Shown: positions 1-8,689, counted from the stretch's first letter. The stretch: DNA of 35,174 bases from Sphingomonas-like bacterium B12 (GCA_000333335.1 BACX01000345.1:1-35174), one strand, 5' to 3'. Notes: a model not told the origin generated them from the letters alone. Program-made: numbers and translations.

Positions 1-749
1 TTGAGCCCGGCGACAGTGAGATCGTTACGGCTCCGTTCGGGCAGCAATTTCGGCACGATGAAGAGCGAGATGCCCTTCGATCCCTTCGGGCAGGCTGCCT
101 TCCGGTTGGCGATCTTGGCAAGGACGAGATGGACGATGTTCTCGCTCGCATCCTGATCGCCGCCCGAAATCCACATCTTGTTGCCGGCGATGCGGTATCG
201 CGTGCCGTTCGCATCCTCGCCGTCCGCCGTCGCGCGGGTGCGGATTTCGCCGAGGCTGGACCCCGCCTGCGGCTCGGAGAGGCACATGGTGCCGAACCAT
301 CGCCCCTCGATCTGCGGCTTGGCGTAACGATCGACCTGCTCGGGCGTGCCGAATGCGGCGATCAGCCGCGCATTGGCCGTGGTCAGCATTGGATAGGCCG
401 AGGTCGAGACGTTCGCGGCGGCGAAGATCGCGTAGATGGCGAGTGAGGGCGCGAAGGAGAGGCCGAGCCCGCCCAACTCCTCCGGGAAGCTTGATCCGAA
501 CAGGCCGAGCTCGGCATAGCGCTTCAGCGCCTCGATCGCGGCGGGGAGGATGTGGACGCCTTCCGCGTCAAGGCGCGGTTCGGTAATGTCGCCCTGCCGA
601 TAGTGCGGCAGGAAATGTTCCTCGGCCAGACGCCGCGCGGTGTCGAGCATTGCGAGCAGCGTATCGCGCTCGTCCGGCCCGCCGATCTCCAGCCAATCAA
701 ACAACTGGAATGCGAGTAGCTCGGACGAGGGCAGGGCGCCGGCGGTCAT
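1..749 (-). CDS. acyl-CoA dehydrogenase, N-terminal part (runs off the window)
   Basis: This frame stays open from an ATG at 749 to the window edge and gives about 249 residues. The order of segments fits an acyl-CoA dehydrogenase: an N-terminal helical domain (about residues 25-130, with ELGLFGSSFPEELGGLGLS), then the middle beta domain with the FAD-contacting signature MCLSEPQAGSSLG and later KMWISGGDQD. The family oxidises acyl-CoA to enoyl-CoA with FAD and passes electrons to ETF. The lysine-rich stretch KIANRKAACPKGSKGISLF resembles the long DmdC-like members that act on short or branched acyl-CoAs; that subfamily is an inference. The ATG overlaps the stop of the upstream symporter gene (ATGA), so translation is probably coupled. 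The catalytic glutamate and C-terminal domain lie outside the window. Confidence 0.9.
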   Translation of the reverse strand, partial: MTAGALPSSELLAFQLFDWLEIGGPDERDTLLAMLDTARRLAEEHFLPHYRQGDITEPRLDAEGVHILPAAIEALKRYAELGLFGSSFPEELGGLGLSFAPSLAIYAIFAAANVSTSAYPMLTTANARLIAAFGTPEQVDRYAKPQIEGRWFGTMCLSEPQAGSSLGEIRTRATADGEDANGTRYRIAGNKMWISGGDQDASENIVHLVLAKIANRKAACPKGSKGISLFIVPKLLPERSRNDLTVAGL

Positions 750-2254
750 GCGATAGACTCTGTATGCGAATTTCCGGGGTTCGTCGCGCTTCTATGACGA
801 GCAGCGAGATGGCTGATGATGGCACGATGGGCGCTGGCGTCCAGCCGATACAGTAGGCAGGTCAGAGCGGCGGCAAGAGCCAGCACCCCAGTGCCAGGTC
901 CATAGATCAAGCCAATCCAGGATATTATATGCGGCGTCAGCGAAACGGCCGCAACTGGGGATCCTTGCGCGACGGCGCCGCTGGGTAGACCGATCGCCTG
1001 CATCGCAAAGCCGGCAATGAGCGCCCCGAATCCCGATGCAGCCTTGCTGGCGAAAGCCCAACTGGCAAAATACAGGCCCTCGCGCCGCGCGCCGAACAGA
1101 TATTCATGCTCGTCTGCCGCATCGGCCATCATTGATGCGAAAGCGATCGCCGCCATCGCCATCAACGCTCCGCCAACGAAGACCGCACCGGCAAGCAGGG
1201 CCACAGGCGGATCACCGGCTTGCGGCATCAACCCGATGAGCCTGGCCGTAGGCGGCAGAGAAAAAGCTGAGCCCAGACCGATGATGCCGAAAACGAGCAC
1301 CGTTCGCTTTTCTAGCCGGCGAAGAACTGGACCCGCCAATGGCGCTCCACAAAGCAGGCCCAGGAAAAGAGCCAGGGTGACGGCTTGCACCTGTGCCGGC
1401 GCCATGTGCCAGAAATAGGTATTGGCGTGTATCGCGAGCGTCGACTGGATCGCCGATGAGGTGAAGAGCAGGAGGGCTCCGACGAAGAGGACGACAAAGG
1501 AGCGATTGCGAAACAGTTCGCCGAGCTCCCGAAGCAAGCGCGTATGAGCCAGATCCTGGGACCGCGTTGGGGGATGCTGGCGCTCCGGCATCGCATGGAG
1601 CGCGCGCATCGAAAAGATCGTCGAAATGGCGAGCATGGCTGCCAGCGTCAACGCAAACGGAAGATAGGCTGCCCGATTCGAAAGGCCGCCAGGTCCGCCG
1701 AGGAATACGCCAAATCCAAGAATGACGGTCGCGACAGCGCCCGCCATCGCGAATCCCCAGCGCCAGGCCGCAATCGAGGATCGTTCGTTATAATCATCGC
1801 TCAATTCCGCGCCGACCGCATTGAAGGGCAACAGGAAGAGCGAGATCGAAACGCGCAGTCCGACCGATGACAGGGTGAGCCATGTCGCCAGCGCGCCGAC
1901 GCTCCAGCCAATCGGCAGAGCGAAGATGAGGGACAGGAACAGCATAGTGCCCGGAACGCCGATCGCCATGAACGGCAGGCGCCGACCGTAGCGGGAGTGC
2001 CAGCCGTCGGACAATGAGCCAATCAGCGGATCAACGACCGCGTCCACCACGAGACCTGCTGCCAGTGCGACGCCTGAGAGGGCGGCAGGCAAGCCGCAGA
2101 CCGCCGTCGCATAGAAGAACAGGAAGATATTGATGGCTTGGGTCGCGATACCGTCGAGCATGGCTCCCGAAGCATAGCCGAGTTTGGCCATCGCGCGCAT
2201 TGGATGAAGACTTCTGGTCCCGGTCGACTTTCCCGGCAAAATCTCTTCGGTCAC
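746..2254 (-). CDS. GPH-family (MelB-like) MFS sugar/cation symporter
   Basis: A 502-residue inner-membrane carrier with about 12 hydrophobic segments. Family signatures are visible: DPLIGSLSDGWHSRYGRRLPF between the early helices, and LPFNAVGAELSDDYNERSSIAAWR, both typical of glycoside-pentoside-hexuronide symporters. The usual role is uptake of a sugar or glycoside with a cation. The start is taken as the GTG at 2254, because its GTGA overlaps the stop of the upstream hydrolase and the protein begins just before the first membrane helix. The frame stays open upstream to 2647, but that part is a shadow of the hydrolase gene. The stop overlaps the acyl-CoA dehydrogenase start by 4 bases. The substrate cannot be read from sequence; the GH1 enzyme across the promoter suggests a glycoside or its released sugar. 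Confidence 0.88.
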   Translation of the reverse strand: MTEEILPGKSTGTRSLHPMRAMAKLGYASGAMLDGIATQAINIFLFFYATAVCGLPAALSGVALAAGLVVDAVVDPLIGSLSDGWHSRYGRRLPFMAIGVPGTMLFLSLIFALPIGWSVGALATWLTLSSVGLRVSISLFLLPFNAVGAELSDDYNERSSIAAWRWGFAMAGAVATVILGFGVFLGGPGGLSNRAAYLPFALTLAAMLAISTIFSMRALHAMPERQHPPTRSQDLAHTRLLRELGELFRNRSFVVLFVGALLLFTSSAIQSTLAIHANTYFWHMAPAQVQAVTLALFLGLLCGAPLAGPVLRRLEKRTVLVFGIIGLGSAFSLPPTARLIGLMPQAGDPPVALLAGAVFVGGALMAMAAIAFASMMADAADEHEYLFGARREGLYFASWAFASKAASGFGALIAGFAMQAIGLPSGAVAQGSPVAAVSLTPHIISWIGLIYGPGTGVLALAAALTCLLYRLDASAHRAIISHLAARHRSATNPGNSHTESIA

Positions 2255-3129
2255 GGCCTGCCTCCGGTCTTTGTGTTGTTTAGCCAACCGCCGCTTTCCA
2301 GCCAGGCATGAAAAGAATCCATCATGCCGGTACTTGTCGTTCCAAGCACTCCCATGCCGAAGCCGTGTCCGCCTTTGGCGTAGACATGCATCTCGACCGA
2401 GCGGTCGGCGCGACGCCAGCTTTCGGCAAGGCCATAGCCCTGCTTGCCATAGAGCTGATCGTCGCCCGCCATGGCGAGGAACAGGGGCGGGGCTTCGGCG
2501 GCGACATCCACATCCGCCATCGACGGATAGATCGCGCCGAGGAAGTTTGGCATCGCTTCCCGCCTGGCATCGGCCACGACCCCCAAGCCGATCATGGCGC
2601 CCGCGGAAAAGCCAAGGTAGCCGATCCGCTCGGGATCGATTCCCCACTCGATGGATCGTGCGCGTACCATGCCAATGGCGGCAGATGCGTCTTCGATCAT
2701 ATAGAAGGGAACCGAGATCCCCGATCTTTCAGCCGGATCAGCGGCCTCCACGAAACGGTCGATCAGCGCCGCGCGGAATTGATCGTCAGGACCAGGCGTC
2801 GGCTCCAGGCGGTATTTCAGAATGAACACCGCAATTCCCCGGTCGGCGAGCCAGCGGGCTTGTGGCCATGCTTCGTTCCCCATTGATTGGATCAGATAAC
2901 CGCCTCCGGCCGCAACGATGACTGCGGCCCCTGTCTGGTTTCCCACGGGCAGAACGGGCGTGAGCGTCGGGCTGGAAACATTGCGGACCGACATCTTCCC
3001 GCCGAGGGTGAACCAAGCTTCGAGAGTCCCGCCGGGGGCAGGGCGGGTACGAAGCGGAATCGCGTCTGGCTCCGACGGAGCGTCCACGGGCTTGAAGTCG
3101 ATAGAGACCGCCGACGCAGACGCGCTCAC
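2251..3129 (-). CDS. alpha/beta hydrolase (acetyl-esterase/BD-FAE-like)
   Basis: A 292-residue serine hydrolase. An oxyanion-hole type AGGGY lies at residues 74-78, the nucleophile elbow GFSAG at 173-177 (Ser175), an acid in AGDDQLY (Asp223 or Asp224), and the histidine in GGHGFG (His255). The order and spacing match small esterases such as acetyl xylan esterases and BD-FAE-type feruloyl esterases, which remove acyl groups from decorated sugars. No clear signal peptide is seen, so it is probably cytoplasmic. The start is the GTG at 3129: an in-frame TAA lies a few codons upstream and there is no other start between. Its Shine-Dalgarno is weak. It is the first gene of the leftward operon with the symporter and acyl-CoA dehydrogenase. 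Natural substrate unknown. Confidence 0.85.
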   Translation of the reverse strand: MSASASAVSIDFKPVDAPSEPDAIPLRTRPAPGGTLEAWFTLGGKMSVRNVSSPTLTPVLPVGNQTGAAVIVAAGGGYLIQSMGNEAWPQARWLADRGIAVFILKYRLEPTPGPDDQFRAALIDRFVEAADPAERSGISVPFYMIEDASAAIGMVRARSIEWGIDPERIGYLGFSAGAMIGLGVVADARREAMPNFLGAIYPSMADVDVAAEAPPLFLAMAGDDQLYGKQGYGLAESWRRADRSVEMHVYAKGGHGFGMGVLGTTSTGMMDSFHAWLESGGWLNNTKTGGRP

Positions 3130-3239
3130 CGTGTGAAAGCCGGATGGTGTATCGCCATATGGTTGTGGTTAGCGCCCGGCCGCAGTTGCGCGGCTACGCG
3201 GCCACCTTCTGGTATAGCCATGTCGTCTCTCCCGATGCG

Positions 3240-3268
3240 ATCCTGCGCGCGGTACCAACGCGTGTCAA
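3240..3268 (-). promoter_or_regulatory. candidate sigma-70 promoter of the leftward operon
   Basis: On the minus strand a perfect TTGACA (3268-3263) is followed after 17 bases by CAGGAT (3245-3240). It points toward the hydrolase at 3129. The candidate TetR operator lies only 3 bases upstream of the -35 element, so a bound repressor would crowd this promoter. Seen directly; activity is an inference. Confidence 0.5.
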
Positions 3269-3271
3269 TCA

Positions 3272-3293
3272 ACATACGTGCTTGCAGGTATGT
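3272..3293. promoter_or_regulatory. candidate TetR operator in the divergent promoter
   Basis: A 22-bp near-perfect dyad: outer arms ACATAC and GTATGT (3272-3277, 3288-3293), inner arms TGC and GCA (3279-3281, 3284-3286), with only the central TT and one base pair on each side breaking symmetry. Length and symmetry are typical for TetR-family dimers. It sits between the two divergent transcription units whose rightward arm ends with a TetR gene, so that regulator is the natural candidate to bind it. Confidence 0.55.
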
Positions 3294-3348
3294 AAAAACG
3301 GTGTCACTCTTTGCGGACAAATCGCTGAAGCGGTGAAGGAGAGGGAAC

Positions 3349-5721
3349 ATGCGGCATTGGAGCATGCTGGTCGGGGCCAGTCTCGTCGTGATTGCGGGGG
3401 CGGCACGGGCGCAAACGGCAACCGAGGCAGTGCCCCAGGCTCCAGTTGGCGGGACGACCGTTTCGGATTCATCCTCCGGGAGCAACCAGCCGGCGCCGGG
3501 CGATATCATCGTGACGGCGCAGCGTAGGGCGGAGAGCCTTCGCACCGTGCCGATCGCGATCACGGTCGTGAACGGCGAGTCGATCCGCCAGACCGGAGCC
3601 AATCAGCTTGCTGACATCACGCAGCGCACCCCGAGTCTCGATTTCACCGCTACGCCTGGCGTTCCCAATTTCTCCATCCGGGGCGTGGGTACGAATTCGT
3701 TCGACTACGGGATCGAGTCGGCTGTCGGTATTGCCATCGACGACGTCAACGTCACGCTTCCACGGTTCGTGCCGTTGAACTCGCTCGCCGACGTCGAACG
3801 GGTCGAGGTGCTGAGAGGCCCACAAGGTCTGCTTTTCGGCAAGAACACGACTGCCGGCCTCATCTCGATCACGACGAACAAACCCGAGCTCGGCAAGTTC
3901 GGCACGAGCGGGCGCGTCCAGTTCGGTGAGCGAGATCAGGCGCAGTCGCAGGCGGTCGTCAATCTGCCGATCGGCGAAAACGCCGCGTTGCGGATCGTTG
4001 GCGGCTATCAATACCAGCATCCTGTGACGCAGGTGGTCGGCCCGGGCCATCTCGATCCGGTTCGCCGCTATTTCGGGACGGGTAAATTCCTGTGGCAGCC
4101 GACGGACCGGCTGAGCCTCTATGCCATCGTCGATTACCAGTCGAACTCGGGCATCGATGCCTATTCGACGATCCGCAAGTTCGGCGGCAACGACCCGACG
4201 CCGATCCCGGCCGCCTATCGCCCCTATGCGCCACCGAACTTCGTTTATGAGCAAAATACGGGGTTGGGCGTGGTGGCGTCGCCGACGAACAACAAGACAG
4301 CGATCGGCAGTAACGACGTAGTCCGCAATGAGCGCAGCCTTGGCGCGCAGCTCATCGCGAGTTACGACTTCGGCGGTGCGACGATCACGTCCGTCACCGC
4401 CTATCGCAAGCTGCACGCTCGCGCGAACAACGATGTCGACCAGACACCGATACCCTTTTTCGACACCAACATCGCTAACTCTCAATCGCATCAGTTTTCC
4501 GAAGAGCTGCGGATCTCTAACAGCGCTCCAGGCTTCCTGAACTACACGGCTGGCCTCTATTATTTCCGCCAGCACATCGATGCACAGACGCTGCAGGACG
4601 GAACCTTCGGCATCTTTCCTTCCAGCGTTCCAGTCCGGCTCTCACCGATCAGTGGGCAATCGAACTTCGATTATGGGACACGCAGTTACGCCGCCTTTGC
4701 ACAGCTTACCTTCAATCTGACATCACGCCTTCATCTGATCGCGGGTGGGCGATACACGCGCGACGAGATCGACTCGACGACGACGCAGACCGCCGTTCCT
4801 GGCGTCTGTAATCTCCTGACCTTCCTTCTCAGCGGCGGCACCCAGTGCGTGGGGGCGCTACCGGCTCCGCTCGTCGCATCCCGCAACGCCAACGGATTCT
4901 CGGGCAAGGGCGGCATCGAATATACGATCGGCACGACCGCGAACCTCTATGCAACCTATACCCGTGGCTACAAGGGTCCGGCGGTGAGCTCGTCAGGTGG
5001 CGCGGCGTTCGCCGTCGATCCAGAGAAGGTCGATGCCTATGAGGTCGGCGCCAAATTCGATCTGCTGGATCGCAAGCTGAGCTTCAATCTGGCGGCCTTC
5101 ATCAACGATTTCCAAAACTTCCAGGCACAGGTGTACGATCCGTCGCTGAACGGGGGACTTGGCGGGTTCCGAACGGGCAATGCAAGTAAGCTCAGGACCC
5201 GCGGCGTCGAGGCGGAAGCCGTATTGCGTCCGATGCGCGGGTTTAGTCTGTCGGGCGGTGTCACCTATCTCGACACCAAGTACGGGAACTACAACGTCGC
5301 GTGCTATTACGGGCAAACAGTCTCTCAGGGTTGCACGCTCCCTGGACCAAGCTTCAATGCGGCCGGCTCGCCGCTCGTCGGCGCCTCCAAGTGGACGACC
5401 ACCTTCGCTGCGAGCTACGAAACGCCGATCAACGATCGCCTGAAGGTCTTCTTTAACGCAGACTGGCGCTACCGCAGCAAATTCTATTACGCGATCAACG
5501 ATCCCAACACGATCCAGCCCGGTTTTTCCGTCGTCAACGGCTCATTCGGCTTGGCCGATATCAGCGATCACGCTCGCATCAGTGTCTTCGTGCGAAATCT
5601 ATTCGACAAGCGCTACGCCGCGACGATCTATCCGGGCAATTTTTCTGCCGGGCAATATGTTCAGTCGTTGCCCGACGATGCGTTCCGGCGGATCGGCGCG
5701 GCCTTCGAGTGGCATTTTTGA
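3349..5721 (+). CDS. TonB-dependent outer-membrane receptor
   Basis: A 790-residue outer-membrane transporter. A signal peptide is visible at residues 1-21 (ending AARA), followed by a linker and a TonB box (DIIVTAQRR, 52-60). The plug domain follows (about 60-170, with FSIRGVG and VEVLRGPQGLLFGKNTTAGLISITTNKP), then a long beta-barrel ending in a terminal phenylalanine (EWHF). This is the style of sphingomonad receptors for plant or aromatic compounds rather than a classic siderophore receptor, though the ligand cannot be read from sequence. A good Shine-Dalgarno (AAGGAG, about 3336-3341) precedes the ATG. It heads the rightward unit before the GH1 enzyme; a hairpin terminator lies between them. 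Energy would come from TonB-ExbBD, not encoded here. Confidence 0.95.
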   Translation: MRHWSMLVGASLVVIAGAARAQTATEAVPQAPVGGTTVSDSSSGSNQPAPGDIIVTAQRRAESLRTVPIAITVVNGESIRQTGANQLADITQRTPSLDFTATPGVPNFSIRGVGTNSFDYGIESAVGIAIDDVNVTLPRFVPLNSLADVERVEVLRGPQGLLFGKNTTAGLISITTNKPELGKFGTSGRVQFGERDQAQSQAVVNLPIGENAALRIVGGYQYQHPVTQVVGPGHLDPVRRYFGTGKFLWQPTDRLSLYAIVDYQSNSGIDAYSTIRKFGGNDPTPIPAAYRPYAPPNFVYEQNTGLGVVASPTNNKTAIGSNDVVRNERSLGAQLIASYDFGGATITSVTAYRKLHARANNDVDQTPIPFFDTNIANSQSHQFSEELRISNSAPGFLNYTAGLYYFRQHIDAQTLQDGTFGIFPSSVPVRLSPISGQSNFDYGTRSYAAFAQLTFNLTSRLHLIAGGRYTRDEIDSTTTQTAVPGVCNLLTFLLSGGTQCVGALPAPLVASRNANGFSGKGGIEYTIGTTANLYATYTRGYKGPAVSSSGGAAFAVDPEKVDAYEVGAKFDLLDRKLSFNLAAFINDFQNFQAQVYDPSLNGGLGGFRTGNASKLRTRGVEAEAVLRPMRGFSLSGGVTYLDTKYGNYNVACYYGQTVSQGCTLPGPSFNAAGSPLVGASKWTTTFAASYETPINDRLKVFFNADWRYRSKFYYAINDPNTIQPGFSVVNGSFGLADISDHARISVFVRNLFDKRYAATIYPGNFSAGQYVQSLPDDAFRRIGAAFEWHF

Positions 5722-5735
5722 TCTCTCCCACTGGC

Positions 5736-5768
5736 ACCGGACGGCTTCGGCCGCCCGGTACCATTTTT
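5736..5768 (+). terminator. Rho-independent terminator or attenuator between receptor and GH1 genes
   Basis: Stem ACCGG/CCGGT (5736-5740 with 5755-5759) continues, after one mismatch, as CGGC/GCCG (5742-5745 with 5750-5753) closed by a TTCG tetraloop. Five Ts follow at 5764-5768. The GH1 Shine-Dalgarno (GAGG, 5774-5777) comes directly after the T run. It should reduce read-through from the abundant receptor mRNA into the enzyme genes. Confidence 0.7.
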
Positions 5769-5787
5769 GTATTGAGGTGTCTCCGGC

Positions 5788-7098
5788 GTGACCACTGATC
5801 CACGATCCTTCCCGACCGGCTTCCTGTGGGGATCCGCCACTGCAGGCCATCAGGTGGAAGGGGGTAACTTCAACAGCGACTGCTGGGCGCTCGAACATGC
5901 CGTTCCTTCGATCTTCGCGGAGCCTTCCGGCGATGCGGTGGACCAGTGGAACCGGTTCGATGACGACATGGCGATCCTGTCGGCGATCGGGCTGAAGGCC
6001 TATCGCTTCGGGATCGAATGGGCCCGGATCGAGCCCGAGGAGGGCGTGTTCGCTCGGTCGGCGCTGGATCACTATCAGCGCTGCATAGACGCCTGCCACC
6101 GGCGCGGGATCACGCCGGTCGTCACGTTCCACCATTTCACGATCCCGCTCTGGCTGGCGCGCAAGGGCGGAATGACCTGCGACCAGTTCCCGGCGCTGTT
6201 TGCACGCTATTGCGAGACGGCGGCGCGCACCCTTCGCGGCCTCGTCATCGTGTGCAGCATGAACGAGATGAATGTCCCTCTGATCATTCGCGATGTTGCG
6301 CTCGACCTACTCAACGGCCCGAGCGGGGAGGCCAAGCGGATCGCGGCCGAAGCGGCGCTGGGTGCACCGATCGCGAGCAATTTCCTCTTCACGCCGCCGG
6401 ACGCGCTATTGCGCAATGGTCTGGGGGCGCATGCAGCCGGACGCGATGCGATCAAATCGGTGCGGCCCGAGGTTCAGGTCGGCGTCACCCTGTCTCTCCA
6501 GGACGAGCAGGCGGAGCCGGGCGCCGAGGTAGTGCGCGATGCGCGTCTCGCGAAGATGGTCGATCCCTTTCTCGACCTCGTGAAGGGCGATGATTTCATC
6601 GGCGTCCAGACCTACACGCGCACCACCTCGCGCAAGGATGGTAGCCATGGTGCGCGAGACGGAGAGCCGCTGACCGTCATGGGCTATGAGGACCGGCCCG
6701 ACGCATTGGCCGCTGTTTGTCGCTATGTATCGCAGCGTACCGGCACGCCGATCATCGTCACCGAAAACGGTTATTCGGGTGACGACGACGTCCGGAGAGG
6801 CGCGTTCGTCCGGGAATCCCTGGACAATCTCCAACGCGCCATTGCGGATGGAGTCGACGTTCGCGGCTACTTTTACTGGTCGCTGCTCGACAATTACGAA
6901 TGGATGTCGGGCTATGGCCCCAAATTCGGGATCGTCGGCGTCGATCGGAGGACGCAGGCGCGGCACATCAAGCCGTCCGCGCTCGTCTATGGAGCGATTG
7001 CCCGGGCGGGCGCCATTACGACCATCGAAGCTTCCGATACGATGCCGGCGATCGGACATCTACGGCGGCGGGCAGGAACGCCGCTGGGCTTGGGCTGA
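5788..7098 (+). CDS. glycoside hydrolase family 1 beta-glycosidase
   Basis: A 436-residue (beta/alpha)8-barrel enzyme that cleaves beta-glycosides with retention of configuration. Family 1 landmarks are in order: FLWGSATAGHQVEG near residues 12-25, YRFGIEWARIEP at 72-83, VTFHHFTIPLWL at 112-123, acid/base Glu160 in SMNEMNVP, nucleophile Glu326 in IVTENGY, and YFYWSLLDNYEW near the end. Both catalytic glutamates are present. The acid/base motif reads NEMN instead of the usual NEP, and the protein is at the short end of the family. No signal peptide is seen, so hydrolysis is probably cytoplasmic. The start is a GTG with TTGAGG upstream. The next gene, an alpha/beta hydrolase, starts 17 bases after the stop, so the two are likely co-transcribed. 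The aglycone is unknown. Confidence 0.93.
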   Translation: MTTDPRSFPTGFLWGSATAGHQVEGGNFNSDCWALEHAVPSIFAEPSGDAVDQWNRFDDDMAILSAIGLKAYRFGIEWARIEPEEGVFARSALDHYQRCIDACHRRGITPVVTFHHFTIPLWLARKGGMTCDQFPALFARYCETAARTLRGLVIVCSMNEMNVPLIIRDVALDLLNGPSGEAKRIAAEAALGAPIASNFLFTPPDALLRNGLGAHAAGRDAIKSVRPEVQVGVTLSLQDEQAEPGAEVVRDARLAKMVDPFLDLVKGDDFIGVQTYTRTTSRKDGSHGARDGEPLTVMGYEDRPDALAAVCRYVSQRTGTPIIVTENGYSGDDDVRRGAFVRESLDNLQRAIADGVDVRGYFYWSLLDNYEWMSGYGPKFGIVGVDRRTQARHIKPSALVYGAIARAGAITTIEASDTMPAIGHLRRRAGTPLGLG

Positions 7099-7114
7099 AG
7101 ACGGAGGACCGACG

Positions 7115-8038
7115 ATGCGTGCTGCAGCAAACGGCATCGAGCTCGAATATGAGATGATCGGTGAGAATGGGGCGCCAGCGATCCTCTTGATCATGGGGTT
7201 GGGAACGCAGATGACGCGCTGGCCTTCGACCCTCGTCGAGACGCTGGCGGGACAAGGGTTCAGAGTGATCCGTTTCGACAACCGGGATGTGGGTCTGTCG
7301 ACCCGTCTGGACGCGGCCGGTGCCCCCGACTTGGCGGCGGTGATGACGGCCATGCTGTCCAGCGGATCCGTGCCCGTCGCCTATACGCTGGAGGATATGG
7401 CTGCTGATGCGGTGGGCCTCCTCGATGCGCTGGATATCGATCGCGCACATATCGTTGGCGCCTCGATGGGCGGGATGATCGCTCAGATCGTCGCGGCATC
7501 GCATTCTGATCGAACGCTATCGCTGGCTTCGATCATGTCATCGTCCGGCAATCCTTCGCTACCCCGCGCGTCGGATGCCGCCCTGGCGTTGCTTTCCGCA
7601 ACCCGTCCGGATCCGGGCGACGAAGAGGCGATCCTCGACCGGGCAGTCCTGGGCGCCGAGACGCTCGGCAGCCCGGGATATCCGGTCGATCGTGCTGTCC
7701 GGCGGGCAGCCGCACGCGAAGACTATCACCGCGCTTATTACCCTGCGGGCATCGCACGCCAGACTGCCGCGATCGTGGCAAGCGGCGACCGGCGTGCCCT
7801 GCTGCGCCAGATTCAGGTGCCGGCTGTGGTCATCCATGGCATTGATGACCCGCTGGTGAGGATCGAGGCGGGGCGCGATACCGCCGCCCATATTCCCGGC
7901 GCGGAGATGATCGAATTGAGCGGTATGGGGCATGACCTCCCCGATGCGCTCGTGCCGACGATCGCGGATGCCATCATCGCCAACACGCGGCGCTCATCTG
8001 ACACATCTGGTATTTCGCTCGACGAGGGGCTCGCCTAG
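7115..8038 (+). CDS. alpha/beta-fold hydrolase
   Basis: A 307-residue alpha/beta hydrolase of the RdmC/aclacinomycin-methylesterase-like type. Visible elements are the oxyanion segment LLIMGLGTQ (24-32), FDNRDVGLS (54-62), the nucleophile elbow GASMGG (Ser117), an acid in HGIDDPLV (Asp244 or Asp245), and the histidine in SGMGHDLP (His273). The reading frame is open upstream to 6686, but that is a shadow of the GH1 gene. The ATG at 7115 has a GGAGG 7 bases before it and begins just before the first beta strand. It probably cleaves an ester or lactone in the imported substrate after or before deglycosylation. The TetR gene follows 9 bases after its stop. Substrate not assignable. Confidence 0.88.
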   Translation: MRAAANGIELEYEMIGENGAPAILLIMGLGTQMTRWPSTLVETLAGQGFRVIRFDNRDVGLSTRLDAAGAPDLAAVMTAMLSSGSVPVAYTLEDMAADAVGLLDALDIDRAHIVGASMGGMIAQIVAASHSDRTLSLASIMSSSGNPSLPRASDAALALLSATRPDPGDEEAILDRAVLGAETLGSPGYPVDRAVRRAAAREDYHRAYYPAGIARQTAAIVASGDRRALLRQIQVPAVVIHGIDDPLVRIEAGRDTAAHIPGAEMIELSGMGHDLPDALVPTIADAIIANTRRSSDTSGISLDEGLA

Positions 8039-8047
8039 ACCGGGCAA

Positions 8048-8689
8048 ATGGGAACGGTTCGGTCATCAAAAACAGGGAAGGTGCGACGTCGGACGCAGGA
8101 GGAGCGGACGGCAGATACCCGGGCCGCCCTCTTCGCGGCGGCCGTCCGCACTATCGATAAGCTCGGATATGCGGGCGCGAAGAACGCCGCCATCGCCGAC
8201 GAGGCTGGAGTGACGCGCGGCGCGATCACGCATCACTTCTCCACACGCGCCGCGTTCATGGCTGAGGTGGTGCGCTGGGTTTTCGACGAGGAAACCCTGA
8301 TCTTCCGAGACCTAATGGATAAGAGGCATGTCGGCGCGCGGGTGTCGGACTGGCCGGCCCTTTTGTGGGATGTATTCTCCCGGCCGTCGGGCGTAGCTGT
8401 TCTGGAGATCCTGGTAGCCTCTCGCAGCGATCCCGAACTCGCCGCGCTCGTCATGCCGATGCAGACGGAGGTGGAACGGACGGGGGCCGCCAACTTTCTC
8501 CACCGGATAGGCGCGGAGGCTTCCAGCATGGCCGCCATTCGCCTGATGGTTTGGGCGATCCGCGGCATGACCCTGGGCCGCACGTTCATCGCCGACCGTG
8601 ACGGCATGGAGGAAGCCGTGGCCCTGCTTTCCCGCGTCGTAGAGCGTGCAGTTCCAGGCGGTGGCTTCAAGGAGTTCGCTGATCTTTAG
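8048..8689 (+). CDS. TetR/AcrR-family transcriptional regulator
   Basis: A 213-residue regulator. The N-terminal DNA-binding domain is clear at about residues 20-70: helix-turn-helix IADEAGVTRGAITHHF after ALFAAAVRTIDKLGYAGAKNAA. The C-terminal part is the variable ligand-binding and dimer domain. A basic N-terminal tail (KTGKVRRRTQEERTADTR) precedes the first helix. It closes the receptor-GH1-hydrolase unit, 9 bases after the hydrolase stop, and is likely a repressor released by a substrate or intermediate of this pathway. The best candidate operator in view is the 22-bp palindrome at 3272-3293. Confidence 0.92.
   Translation: MGTVRSSKTGKVRRRTQEERTADTRAALFAAAVRTIDKLGYAGAKNAAIADEAGVTRGAITHHFSTRAAFMAEVVRWVFDEETLIFRDLMDKRHVGARVSDWPALLWDVFSRPSGVAVLEILVASRSDPELAALVMPMQTEVERTGAANFLHRIGAEASSMAAIRLMVWAIRGMTLGRTFIADRDGMEEAVALLSRVVERAVPGGGFKEFADL

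Noticed and set aside
2255-2647. N-terminal extension of the GPH symporter
   Set aside because: The extension overlaps the hydrolase coding region in another frame, is Arg/Gly-rich, and the GTGA overlap gives a natural start.
3469-4575. 368-residue minus-strand frame inside the receptor gene
   Set aside because: It is a codon-bias shadow of the receptor; no recognisable domain.
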